Shown piece after piece: positions 1-7,037 of a stretch of DNA of 8,861 nucleotides (within the stretch, counting starts at the first letter, position 1; each line of letters opens with the position of its first letter). Both the position numbers and the translations under genes were made by a program. Where the stretch lies: NCBI GenBank assembly GCA_002684575.1, contig NYVP01000014.1:39247-48107 (forward strand), written 5' to 3'. The DNA comes from Verrucomicrobiales bacterium. Lineage in GTDB: Bacteria > Verrucomicrobiota > Verrucomicrobiia > Verrucomicrobiales > DEV007. The notes below the pieces were generated by a model, which made no database searches, was not told where the DNA came from, and saw only the letters and a list, made by a program, of their open reading frames with translations.

Positions 1-62
1 TCGCCCGAACCGCATAATAGAACCTTAGTCGAATTATTTGTTAGCGGAGTACCAATATTCAT
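1..62 (-). CDS. purT: PurT, formate-dependent GAR formyltransferase (5' end only)
   Basis: This is the first 20 codons of a gene that leaves the window on the left. The ATG is at 62-60 on the minus strand and reads MNIGTPL, then a short linker, then TKVLLCGSG. The pattern (I/L)GTPL...(A/T)(T/K)(R/K)V(M/L)L.GSGELGKE is the known N-terminus of PurT, an ATP-grasp enzyme that makes formyl-GAR from formate, ATP and GAR in purine synthesis; the GSG turn opens its first Rossmann-like domain. An in-frame TAA lies five codons upstream of the ATG, which fixes the start within a few codons; a TTG lies between but is less likely. No Shine-Dalgarno is visible. The call rests on about 20 residues, but their order and position at the N-terminus match well. 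The cytosolic role is inferred from the family. Confidence 0.72.
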   Translation of the reverse strand, partial: MNIGTPLTNNSTKVLLCGSG

Positions 63-235
63 AAACGATATCAAAGTTTAAGTGTTCCCATTGACTCTTA
101 TTGATTAGGAGCCTTTGAGGCAACTAGAATCTTTAGTTTAGTATTTTAAATTTCAGATGAAATCTATAATTATCTGCCGGACAAGCCCTCAAAATGGACC
201 GATTTTTCATTATGGTTATTCTAATTATTTAGCAT

Positions 236-269
236 AAAAAAAGAGCGACCACCTAGGTAGTCGCTCTCT
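236..269 (-). terminator. Rho-independent terminator of recA
   Basis: Read on the minus strand just after the recA stop, AGAGCGAC pairs with GTCGCTCT (arms at 267-260 and 249-242). A T·G wobble and ACC/GGT extend the stem inward to a tiny loop. A run of seven T follows at 242-236. GC-rich stem, short loop and T-run are the classic intrinsic terminator. It separates recA from purT, which therefore needs its own promoter. Confidence 0.9.
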
Positions 270-290
270 TAATGGGTAATGTGTTCAATT

Positions 291-1430
291 TTAAAACTCG
301 ATAGATTCATCCTCCGAATCAAGTTCTCCGTTCATTGCTTTTTGGACTGCTGACTCTATCTCACCGTATAATTTTTCATCGCCTTTGATCGCCTCTTTTG
401 TAGCATCTCTTCCCTGACCAAGTTGTTCACCATTATGGCTAAACCAAGATCCTCTTTTTAGTAAAATGCCGTGTTCTAAAGCTAAATCCAGTAACGAGCC
501 AACCGCAGAAATTCCTTCATTATACATGATATCAAATTCTGCTTCAGTGAATGGTGGGGCTACTTTGTTTTTAACGACCTTAAGCCTTGTACGATTTCCT
601 GATACTGAACCGTCAGTATTCTTGATGGCTCCAATTCTTCTTATATCTACTCTCACTGAACTGTAGAATTTAAGTGCACGTCCACCAGGTGTTGTTTCAG
701 GATTACCAAACATGACTCCAATTTTTTCTCTAATCTGGTTCGTGAAAATACATGTGGTCCTAGCTTTAGCTATTATTGAAGTCAGTTTACGCATTGCGGC
801 ACTCATTAATCTCGCTTGCGCCCCAACAGTCGAATCTCCAATGTCACCGTCTAATTCTTGCTTGGTAACAAGCGCTGCTACTGAGTCAAGGACTATAACA
901 TCTAATGCATTTGATCGGACTAGGGTTTCAACTATTCTCAAAGCCTCTTCTCCTGAACTTGGTTGTGATACCAAAAGATTGTCCATGTTGACTCCAAGTT
1001 TTTTTGCATATTGAGGGTCTAATGCGTGCTCAACATCAACAAAAGCAGCAAGACCACCGTTCTTTTGCGCTTGTGCAATTGCAGTCAAAGTTAATGTGGT
1101 TTTTCCTGATGATTCCGGTCCATATATTTCTACAATTCGTCCTCGAGGAAAACCACCGACTCCTAAAGCTCGGTCAATTAACAGATTACCAGTCGGAATA
1201 ACGTCGACGTCGACTCTATACTCATCACCCATTCTGATGATTGATCCTTCTCCATAATCTTTGTGTATTTGCTGAATGGCCAAATCTAAATTTTTGGCCC
1301 TCATGGAGGCGAGCTTTGCAGCTTCAGGATTTTCTTTAATCATGGCGGTTTTCTTTTCGGTCACCTCTTTTTTAGATTTTGGTTTTGGCTTAGAATCGAC
1401 TTTTTTACTAGGTATTGCTATTGCTGGCAT
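291..1430 (-). CDS. recA: RecA recombinase
   Basis: RecA forms ATP-dependent filaments on single-stranded DNA, drives strand exchange in the cytoplasm and triggers LexA self-cleavage in the SOS response. The 379-residue product has the full core: Walker [10 protein letters not shown] at about 104-112, VIVLDS (Walker B, Asp182), and the DNA-binding L2 region with [20 protein letters not shown] from about 231. The tail is short and acidic, ending [11 protein letters not shown]. The RecA core begins near residue 46, so the protein carries a Lys/Pro/Ala-rich extension of about 45 residues; E. coli RecA has 353 residues. ATGs at codons 30 and 43 are alternative starts, but the promoter lies directly before the first ATG, which favours the long form. 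No Shine-Dalgarno precedes it. A terminator follows. Identity is certain; the start is probable. Confidence 0.98.
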   Translation of the reverse strand: MPAIAIPSKKVDSKPKPKSKKEVTEKKTAMIKENPEAAKLASMRAKNLDLAIQQIHKDYGEGSIIRMGDEYRVDVDVIPTGNLLIDRALGVGGFPRGRIVEIYGPESSGKTTLTLTAIAQAQKNGGLAAFVDVEHALDPQYAKKLGVNMDNLLVSQPSSGEEALRIVETLVRSNALDVIVLDSVAALVTKQELDGDIGDSTVGAQARLMSAAMRKLTSIIAKARTTCIFTNQIREKIGVMFGNPETTPGGRALKFYSSVRVDIRRIGAIKNTDGSVSGNRTRLKVVKNKVAPPFTEAEFDIMYNEGISAVGSLLDLALEHGILLKRGSWFSHNGEQLGQGRDATKEAIKGDEKLYGEIESAVQKAMNGELDSEDESIEF

Positions 1431-1441
1431 ATTATTAACGT

Positions 1442-1469
1442 ATTATGTGAACATTTATACAGTGTTCAA
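1442..1469 (-). promoter_or_regulatory. recA promoter with inverted-repeat operator
   Basis: On the minus strand TTGAAC (1469-1464) and CATAAT (1447-1442) are separated by 16 bp and make a good sigma-70-like promoter. The exact inverted repeat TGAACA-N9-TGTTCA occupies 1448-1468, so it fills the spacer and overlaps the -35 box, the right place for a repressor. The likely transcript start lies only about 5 bases before the recA ATG. A direct repeat TATACAGT (plus strand, 1456-1463 and 1471-1478) overlaps the site. LexA is the expected repressor of recA, but assigning it here is inference. Confidence 0.6.
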
Positions 1470-1574
1470 ATATACAGTTATAGCAAGTAATTTATTCTTA
1501 AAAATTAATATTTCTTAAAATTTTAGCTATTTTAATACCAATTTTCAATTCTCAAATACAATTAGGTCACTCGT

Positions 1575-2564
1575 TTAGTAACTGTTCAAACGATCGAAAA
1601 TTTCCAGATAGCCTCCAAAAATCATAAATATTTGCCATATGACGATTATTACAACGAATCCATAAGTCACCTTTGGAACCATTTTAGACATTCTATTACA
1701 TTGAGATTCGGCATCATCGGAAAAAATCTTTGACCATTGTGCCAGTTCTATATCAAGAGTTCCTGATTCTTCACTCGTTATATATGAGCGCGTAAATGTT
1801 GGAGGGAAAATTTTAGTTAGTGATGCGAGAATAGGTCCAGCAGGATTACCAGAACTCACAGAAGGAAGAACTTCTCGGGACATTGATTCAACAATCTCAC
1901 CACTTAAAGAGGCCTCTGATGCCGCTTTCAATGAATCAGAAACAGTGTGGGACGAAATGAGATAGATTCTTAAAATTTCTGTAAATCTAGATAAGGCAAA
2001 AGCTCTTCTTACTTTATTAATCAATGGAAGCCTATTAAACAGTTTGTCACAAGATGCAGCATGCTGGGCCATTTTCAGAAAATGGCGAACTAGAAAAATA
2101 CCAATAACTAAAATGAAATAGCAGACAAAAAGTGTTATTAAAGATACCATTAATTCACTAACTAAGTCTCGACTTGCTGCTGCTCTGGGAAGTGCTGGAA
2201 GTAGAATAGCAAAATGAAGCATTACAATTGGGTAAATAAGACCAGCTCTAATTTTCTTTTTTGAATCATTTTGTAATTTAAAATAATTAGAAAGAAGACT
2301 GAGAATTTCTGGAATCTTACCGCTTTTTTCTCCTGAACTTATTAGGGAAATCTCCAAAGAAGTGATGCTTTTATTATTTTGGACACTATCAGAAAAAGAT
2401 TTCTTTTCCTCAATACCCTTTAAAGTTTGCTGAAGATAATCGGCCTGCTTCTTTGGAGGATTTGTGTCTAATATAGACTCTATTGATTTATGAATAGGAA
2501 ATCCAGCGCCAGAAAGTTTTGATAACTCACGATATAGTGTGAACTTGTCATAATCATTCAGCAT
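1575..2564 (-). CDS. Type II secretion F-domain (GspF/PilC-like) membrane protein
   Basis: This family forms the inner-membrane platform of type II secretion and type IV pilus machines, linking the cytoplasmic ATPase to pseudopilin assembly. The 329-residue product shows two T2SSF repeats, at about 7-125 and 190-310. The first carries the signature LISSGEKSGKIPEILSLL followed by a Tyr-Pro membrane entry (YPIVML); the second has the weaker form TSEESGTLD. Hydrophobic segments lie near 110-126, 137-158 and 297-316, the usual topology. Typical GspF and PilC are about 400 residues with an additional N-terminal region of roughly 60-70 residues; that part is absent here. No ATPase, secretin or pseudopilin gene lies beside it, so the partner system cannot be told from this window. 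The gene is divergent from ribD and upstream of recA on the same strand, with a 144 bp gap and no clear terminator. No Shine-Dalgarno is seen. Confidence 0.85.
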   Translation of the reverse strand: MLNDYDKFTLYRELSKLSGAGFPIHKSIESILDTNPPKKQADYLQQTLKGIEEKKSFSDSVQNNKSITSLEISLISSGEKSGKIPEILSLLSNYFKLQNDSKKKIRAGLIYPIVMLHFAILLPALPRAAASRDLVSELMVSLITLFVCYFILVIGIFLVRHFLKMAQHAASCDKLFNRLPLINKVRRAFALSRFTEILRIYLISSHTVSDSLKAASEASLSGEIVESMSREVLPSVSSGNPAGPILASLTKIFPPTFTRSYITSEESGTLDIELAQWSKIFSDDAESQCNRMSKMVPKVTYGFVVIIVIWQIFMIFGGYLEIFDRLNSY

Positions 2565-2590
2565 GATGCAATATTAAATTAGATGATACT

Positions 2591-2600
2591 ATTCATGAAT
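2591..2600. promoter_or_regulatory. 10-bp perfect palindrome between divergent genes
   Basis: ATTCATGAAT is a perfect 10-bp palindrome near the middle of the 65 bp between the F-domain gene start (2564) and the ribD ATG (2630). Its place suits an operator shared by two divergent promoters. I could not find convincing -35 boxes on either side, and a short AT-rich palindrome can occur by chance, so this is only a candidate site. Confidence 0.2.
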
Positions 2601-2629
2601 GATGTAACTGTGGCTATTTGATTTTTACA

Positions 2630-3667
2630 ATGATTGATAAAAACTCAGAAAATGATGCTAAATTTATGAGGCTAGCTTTGAAAGAAGCTGAAAAAGGCAT
2701 TGGTCTGACGAGTCCTAATCCAACAGTGGGTTGTCTCATCGTTAAAAAAGGAAAGATTATAGGTCGAGGATACCACCGAAAAGCTGGAGGTCCACATGCG
2801 GAAATTGAAGCCATAAGAAGCGCTAAAGGAAAACCTCTTAAAGGCGCAACAATATATATTACTCTAGAACCGTGTTCGACGTACGGAAAGACACCGCCGT
2901 GTGTAGAGGCTATTATTAAGTCAGAAATGGCAAGAGTGGTTTATGGAGTTAAGGATCCTGATTTTCGACATCAGGATAAGGCAAAGCGTTTGCTAAAGAA
3001 GCAAGGAATTAAAGTAACTACTGAAATTTTATCTGAAGATTGCCAACGACTCATTCGTCCATTTGCAAAACGTGTTCAAACTGGATTGCCTTGGGTTATC
3101 GTTAAAGCGGGAATGAGTCTTGATGGTAGGCTTACGAGGCCAGGTAAGGAGGGGCAGTGGATCACAAATGATCAATCGCTCAAAGATGTTCAACGATTAA
3201 GGGCGGAGGTTGATGCCATTATTGTTGGAGCTGGTACTTTAAAGAAAGACGACCCCAGCCTTACGATTCGTGAAACAAAGTTATTAAAGAAAAGAAATAA
3301 ACAGCCGAAAAGAGTTGTGCTCACTAGAAAGAGTAAATTGTCCAAGGCCTCAAAATTATTTACTGATCAATTTAAGGATAATACTTTAATTTATTCCAAT
3401 AAATCACTGAAGGCTGTTCTCAAGGATTTGGCTAAAAGACATCAATGTAATAGCGTTATGATTGAAGGTGGAGGCAGGCTCATAGGGGATGCTTTTAAGC
3501 GAGAACTGGTTGATGAATTGTGTTTATATTATGCTCCAATCATCTGTGGAGAAAATTGTAAACCGTTGGCTGATGCTGCATTAAATGCCTCTAAAAGGTT
3601 ATCTGAGATTTCGTTAAAGGTTTTTGGTGATAATTATAGAATTAGAGGCTTAGTAGCAAAAGAATAG
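2630..3667 (+). CDS. ribD: RibD, bifunctional riboflavin deaminase/reductase
   Basis: RibD carries out the second and third steps of riboflavin synthesis: deamination of the diaminopyrimidine formed by GTP cyclohydrolase II, then NADPH-dependent reduction of the ribose side chain. Numbered from the ATG at 2630 (345 residues), the deaminase domain spans about 8-150 with the zinc site His56 and catalytic Glu58 in PHAE, Cys82 in EPCSTYG and Cys91 in TPPC. The reductase domain follows from about 153 with the hallmark MSLDGRLT and GQWITN, then VGAGTL and IEGGGRLIGD. Length and domain order match standard RibD. The frame stays open back to a TTG at 2618, but the ATG is preferred because it gives the usual N-terminus; no Shine-Dalgarno decides it. 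No other rib gene is adjacent, so riboflavin genes are scattered or elsewhere. No FMN riboswitch is seen in the short upstream region. Confidence 0.95.
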   Translation: MIDKNSENDAKFMRLALKEAEKGIGLTSPNPTVGCLIVKKGKIIGRGYHRKAGGPHAEIEAIRSAKGKPLKGATIYITLEPCSTYGKTPPCVEAIIKSEMARVVYGVKDPDFRHQDKAKRLLKKQGIKVTTEILSEDCQRLIRPFAKRVQTGLPWVIVKAGMSLDGRLTRPGKEGQWITNDQSLKDVQRLRAEVDAIIVGAGTLKKDDPSLTIRETKLLKKRNKQPKRVVLTRKSKLSKASKLFTDQFKDNTLIYSNKSLKAVLKDLAKRHQCNSVMIEGGGRLIGDAFKRELVDELCLYYAPIICGENCKPLADAALNASKRLSEISLKVFGDNYRIRGLVAKE

Positions 3668-3686
3668 GATGGGATAAATTATGAGT

Positions 3687-3720
3687 AAGAAATTCATTTA
3701 ATCCATAGATTCAATTTCTT
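3687..3720. terminator. Possible weak bidirectional terminator hairpin
   Basis: AAGAAATT (3687-3694) pairs exactly with AATTTCTT (3713-3720), and an inner AATC-CATA-GATT can pair inside it. It sits where ribD (ending 3667) and the PanB-like gene (ending 3698) converge, overlapping the end of the latter. The stem is AT-rich, the outer loop is uneven and no T-run follows on either strand, so termination here is uncertain. Confidence 0.25.
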
Positions 3721-4513
3721 TAATCGACTCCTCCAAAAGATTTTCATCCATACTAATTAAGTTATCAGGAGATGGAAATTTTTTGTTCTCTACGTCTTTG
3801 ATATATTCTTTAAACGCATTGATGCGCTCGTCCTGTAATGAATTTAATTCACTTAAAAAGTCTCGATACGCTTTGGCGTGCCGAGGAATCCTCTCCTCGT
3901 AATCTCCAAGAATATCATCTGAAAAAAGGAACTGAGTGTCACAGCCTTGGCCTGAGCCCAAAGACATTAGAATCATTGATGTTTTCGAGGAAAGAAATGA
4001 TGCTAATTGATGAGGAACGACCTCGATCTCAGCTGCATAGGCCCCAGCATTTTCTAAATCTTTCATTTGATTATAGAGCTTTAGGGCCTCTTCCTTAGTT
4101 TTACCAATGGCACGATAATTAGTCCAGGTTACGTGTCGAGGAATCATTCCGAGGTGACCAACGACTGGTATTTTTTCATTGGCCATCTTCTCTATAATAT
4201 TTGGACTCGCTGAGCAATAAACAGAGCTCGCCCCTATTTCTAGTGCTTTAAATGCCACTCTTATTGCTTCTTCACTGCTTGCTAAACCATGGGGTGTTGC
4301 AACGGAAATAAAACTGCTTGGGGCAGCCTCGATAATCCTTGGTAAACGGAGCTGTGCTTCTTGAGAATCGAAACTACAGCTCATAAGGTCGACCCCTGCC
4401 AATTCTGCGGCTTGTGCTTCTTCAGGTGATTTTACGTGGATGTGTGTCAGACATCTTTTACCCTTTAATTTTTGTAGGTCGTAAACTGTATATTTTTTTC
4501 TTGGTCGTAGCAT
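3698..4513 (-). CDS. Divergent PanB-like protein (ketopantoate hydroxymethyltransferase family)
   Basis: The 271-residue product matches PanB along most of its length: an N-terminal YDLQKLKGKR segment, VVGHLGMIPRHV near 117-128, a lysine-containing NYRAIGKTKEEA, AEIEVVPHQLA near 161-171, and LGSGQGCDTQ...DDILG in the last strand region, followed by the usual helical tail ending in FPSPDN plus about 15 extra acidic residues. True PanB transfers a hydroxymethyl group from methylene-tetrahydrofolate to 2-oxoisovalerate in pantothenate synthesis. By hand alignment to E. coli PanB, His136 and Glu181 are kept (His120, Glu164), but Mg ligands Asp45 and Asp84 become Phe48 and Ala72, Lys112 becomes Tyr99 and Glu114 becomes Ser101. 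A segment of about ten residues after the Asp45 region is also missing. I therefore call it family only and give no gene symbol. It starts 30 bp behind prmA, likely in the same transcript, and has no Shine-Dalgarno. Confidence 0.8.
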   Translation of the reverse strand: MLRPRKKYTVYDLQKLKGKRCLTHIHVKSPEEAQAAELAGVDLMSCSFDSQEAQLRLPRIIEAAPSSFISVATPHGLASSEEAIRVAFKALEIGASSVYCSASPNIIEKMANEKIPVVGHLGMIPRHVTWTNYRAIGKTKEEALKLYNQMKDLENAGAYAAEIEVVPHQLASFLSSKTSMILMSLGSGQGCDTQFLFSDDILGDYEERIPRHAKAYRDFLSELNSLQDERINAFKEYIKDVENKKFPSPDNLISMDENLLEESIKEIESMD

Positions 4514-4543
4514 TATCGTTATGAGTTTAGATCAATATGAAAT

Positions 4544-5407
4544 TTATGAATCTTTTTTATAATGGAAACTTACCCACTTGCCTTTGAGATGTATGTTGGG
4601 CTCAGGCATTCCATTTTCATTTGAAGTTTTAATAACACTTTCATGGTGTTCTTTCAAAACGCCTGAAAGTATAAGATGACCATTAGCTGCGACTGAGTTC
4701 CATATCTTATTTAAATTAGGATTAAGAACATTGGCAAAAATATTAGCTGTGATGACATCCCAAGTTTTATCTTTACTAGGAAACCAATCGAAAAGGTCCT
4801 TTTCATAAACCCTGATATTATCAATTGAATTAATGTTTATATTCCGTTTCGCAATAGTTATAGCATTAGGATCAAAATCAAATCCTTCCACTTCATGAGC
4901 TCCCATAAGCCTAGCTGATATGGCCAAAATTCCTGTGCCCAAACCAATATCAAATAAAGACCAATTTCTTTTTTCCTTTTTGTACTTCTTTGAGATATCA
5001 ACAACCATACGTAAACATGTCGAGGTTGTTGCATGATCACCAGTGCCAAAGGCAAGAGCTGCTGGTATGGCTATAATTTTTTTGTTGGGGTATTTATTTT
5101 TGATATCTTTTAAGTGGGTTGGATTTGAATTGTCCGAAACAAGTATTTGATCTCTAATCTTTATTAAGGGTCTATTAGAGATAGAATTTTTTTTAGCCCA
5201 ATCGATATTTTCCAACTTGTTTATCTTACCTCCAAACTCATCAATCAAGTGATTGGCTTCTTTCTGATTATCAAGAAAGACCTCAACGCGTAACCTATTA
5301 GAGGAGGCCAGCTGTTTAATGACTGCATTCGTTTGACCCATGCCCAAGAAGCGGTCCTCATAATAATTTTCCTGATCAGAGGCGATAATCTTTGACCAAA
5401 CTAACAT
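4544..5407 (-). CDS. prmA: PrmA, ribosomal protein L11 methyltransferase
   Basis: PrmA uses S-adenosylmethionine to methylate ribosomal protein L11 in the cytoplasm. The 287-residue product (E. coli PrmA has 293) has the family marks in order: a divergent N-terminal L11-binding domain over about 1-100, the linker motif IPAALAFGTGDHATTS near 114-129, SAM motif I FDIGLGTGILAISA at about 152-165, the acidic GFDFDPNAI after the next strand, and TANIFANVLNP near 220-230, where PrmA usually has NI..(N/P)L. The ATG at 5407 is a reasonable start because the N-terminal domain is complete; no Shine-Dalgarno precedes it. A PanB-like gene follows at 30 bp, and tRNA-Gly ends about 60 bp upstream on the same strand. 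A hairpin lies just before the start codon. Identity is firm from motif set and length. Confidence 0.93.
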   Translation of the reverse strand: MLVWSKIIASDQENYYEDRFLGMGQTNAVIKQLASSNRLRVEVFLDNQKEANHLIDEFGGKINKLENIDWAKKNSISNRPLIKIRDQILVSDNSNPTHLKDIKNKYPNKKIIAIPAALAFGTGDHATTSTCLRMVVDISKKYKKEKRNWSLFDIGLGTGILAISARLMGAHEVEGFDFDPNAITIAKRNININSIDNIRVYEKDLFDWFPSKDKTWDVITANIFANVLNPNLNKIWNSVAANGHLILSGVLKEHHESVIKTSNENGMPEPNIHLKGKWVSFHYKKDS

Positions 5408-5419
5408 TGATATAATGTT

Positions 5420-5434
5420 CCGAATAGCATTCGG
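5420..5434. promoter_or_regulatory. Hairpin or operator just upstream of prmA
   Basis: CCGAAT-AGC-ATTCGG is a perfect 6-bp inverted repeat with a 3-base loop, 13 bp before the prmA start codon. On the minus strand it lies between tRNA-Gly and prmA. No T-run follows, so it is not a normal terminator. It could be an RNA hairpin in a tRNA-prmA transcript, a processing site, or a protein operator. Confidence 0.4.
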
Positions 5435-5466
5435 TCAGACGATTAAAAATTTAACATTTATGGAAA

Positions 5467-5541
5467 TGGAGCGGGTGATGAGATTCGAACTCACGACTTC
5501 AACCTTGGCAAGGTTGCGCTCTACCCCTGAGCTACACCCGC
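5467..5541 (-). tRNA. tRNA-Gly (anticodon GCC)
   Basis: On the minus strand the sequence folds as a complete cloverleaf. The acceptor arms GCGGGTG (5541-5535) and CACCCGC (5477-5471) pair fully, the D-arm reads GCTCAGGGGTAGAGC, the anticodon stem CAACC/GGTTG closes the loop TTGCCAA with anticodon GCC, and the T-arm GTGAG-TTCGAAT-CTCAT is standard. The discriminator is T and the 3' CCA is encoded (5469-5467), as in E. coli tRNA-Gly(GCC). It decodes GGC and GGT. No terminator separates it from prmA downstream. Confidence 0.97.
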
Positions 5542-5561
5542 TTTTCCATGTGCGGGTAGGG

Positions 5562-5589
5562 ATTTTAACTCTCAAAAAATGGTCTTCAA
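5562..5589 (-). promoter_or_regulatory. Putative promoter of tRNA-Gly
   Basis: On the minus strand TTGAAG (5589-5584) and TAAAAT (5567-5562) are spaced by 16 bp. The expected transcript start is about 14 bases before the tRNA 5' end. The -35 hexamer and spacing are the same as in the trpC promoter and close to the recA one, which supports it. Transcription could continue into prmA and the PanB-like gene. Confidence 0.45.
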
Positions 5590-5678
5590 GAAGTTTTTGT
5601 CCCCATTGAGACACTATTTTGCAAAATGTCGATTTGATAGACGATAAAATAGTTAAGTATTAGATATATTTTACCTTT

Positions 5679-7019
5679 TTAAGCAAAATTTCTCGGAATT
5701 CTTTTAACAAGTGAATTGGCTTCAGAATTGTTGGATATAGTCATTTTTTCTTGGTCCCACTCTAATTTTTTACCGTGAAAACGATTAGCGACGTTTCCAA
5801 GGAGTGTCGTTTCTGTGAGCGGGACGGCAAATCCGAAGTTTGAGGTTGTTACATCTTTTCCTAAGCAAGCATCTACGAAAGAATGATAGTGGCTTCTTCC
5901 CTTAAGCTTAGGTCTTTGAAGGCCTTTATTTTTTGAATAAGGAACTAATTGTGGACCTCCCACATGCGGAAGAAGTAAATTTCCTGTCTCTCCAATAAAT
6001 AAACTGCCACTACCTGGAAGTTGCCTTTCATCTTTTTCGAATCCGGCAATTTTTCTTGGTGGTTTCTTACCTCCATCATACCAATAAACTTTTATAGCTT
6101 TTTCAGTTGTCCATTTAGTGCCTGGAAAAACATATTCATAGGTGGCCCATTCAGGCCAATTTTCAGAACGAATGGCCTCGTCATTGGCCCACCTGTCAGG
6201 TACGCCAGTTGCAATCACGCTCGTTGGAGCGGTGAGTTCCAATGCTTTAAAAGGGGAATCCATAATATGACACATGAAATCACCGATCGGACCAGTACCA
6301 AAATCTTGCCATCCTCTCCAATTAAATGGGTGATATATTCCACCCTTGTAAGGTCTTTCGGGAGCGACCCCAACCCATTTATCCCAATCAAGGTTCCTAG
6401 GAATAGGATCTGCTCCGTCTGGCCTTCCGTTACCTGGAAATGATGCGCCTGACCAAGCATGCACTTCTTTAATTTTCCCAATTACGCCATTTTGTAAGAG
6501 AACGACCGCTGAACGATATTCAATGCTCGATTGAATTTGATTGCCCATCTGAGTAATGACTCCACTTTTCTTTGCCCAGTTTCCCATGGCTCTGGCCTCA
6601 GCTATTTCATGAGCTAATGGTTTTTCACAATAAACGTGTTTGTTTTTTTTCATAGCCGCGATAGATACACTCGCATGCATATGATCTGGAATGGCTACCT
6701 GAACAGAATCGATTTTATCACCCTCGGCTTCTAATAATTCTCGCCAATCCTGATATTATCGTGCATCTGGAAATTTAGCAGCAGCTTTTGCCATCCTAGA
6801 GGTATCGACATCACAAATTGCAGTAATATTCACATTTGGATGTGATGAAATATTATTTAAATCACTCCAACCCTGGCCATCAGACCCGATAACAGCATGA
6901 TTCAGTTTGCCATTTGGTGAAGCAGATGAAATCAAATTTGGTAAAACTAGAGGTGCGCTCGCAAAGGCTGATGTGGTTTTTAGGAATTTTCTTCGAGATC
7001 GACTTATTTTAGACATCAT
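5679..7019 (-). pseudogene. Tat-exported Gfo/Idh/MocA-family oxidoreductase, interrupted by one in-frame TAA
   Basis: One continuous reading frame of 447 codons from the ATG at 7019 to the TAA at 5681-5679 is broken only by a TAA at codon 88 (6758-6756). Homology runs straight across it: KFPDAR before, YQDWRELLEAEGDK after. The N-terminus has a perfect twin-arginine signal (SRRKFLK, then a hydrophobic stretch ending APLVLP), so the intact protein would be exported folded. A Rossmann nucleotide-binding turn (AVIGSDGQGWSDL) and AICDVD follow, then VYCEKPLAHE with the family lysine, VITQMGNQ, and GPIGDFMCHIMDS; the C-terminal part resembles the Bacteroidetes-type Gfo/Idh/MocA domain. Such proteins are NAD(P)-dependent sugar or polyol oxidoreductases or NAD-dependent glycosidases; the substrate is unknown here. 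As read, the product would be an 87-residue stub. The internal ATG at 6680 would lack the signal and most of the nucleotide fold. A sequencing error is possible. Confidence 0.85.
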
Positions 7020-7037
7020 TTAATCATGAAAGAAATT

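Noticed and set aside
1..81. Plus-strand open frame running in from the left edge to a TAA at 79-81
   Set aside because: It looked like a protein C-terminus, but the minus strand of the same bases encodes a recognisable PurT N-terminus, so this is a shadow.
63..235. Possible promoter or small gene between purT and the recA terminator
   Set aside because: Only poor -10/-35 matches and a 25-codon frame without support were found; the purT promoter must lie here but I cannot place it.
466..1518. Several plus-strand open frames across recA and its upstream region
   Set aside because: They are antisense to the highly conserved RecA frame or run into its AT-rich promoter region; none resembles a known family.
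2618..2629. TTG start four codons upstream of the ribD ATG
   Set aside because: It adds only Met-Ile-Phe-Thr, has no ribosome-binding site, and the ATG at 2630 gives a normal RibD N-terminus.
5467..5573. Phage or island attachment site at the tRNA
   Set aside because: The tRNA-like repeat lies on the 5' side of the tRNA, not beyond its 3' end, it is imperfect, and no integrase gene is present.
5415..5609. Plus-strand open frame of 64 codons across the tRNA
   Set aside because: It is the reverse complement of tRNA-Gly and its promoter; translations of this kind are a well-known false protein arising from tRNA genes.
6021..6481. Open frames on both strands inside the oxidoreductase gene
   Set aside because: They overlap a frame with strong family motifs and show no protein-like features of their own.
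6756..6758. Selenocysteine-like or other recoding of the internal stop
   Set aside because: The codon is TAA, not TGA, TAA ends other genes in the window, and no recoding element is visible. Mutation or sequence error is simpler.
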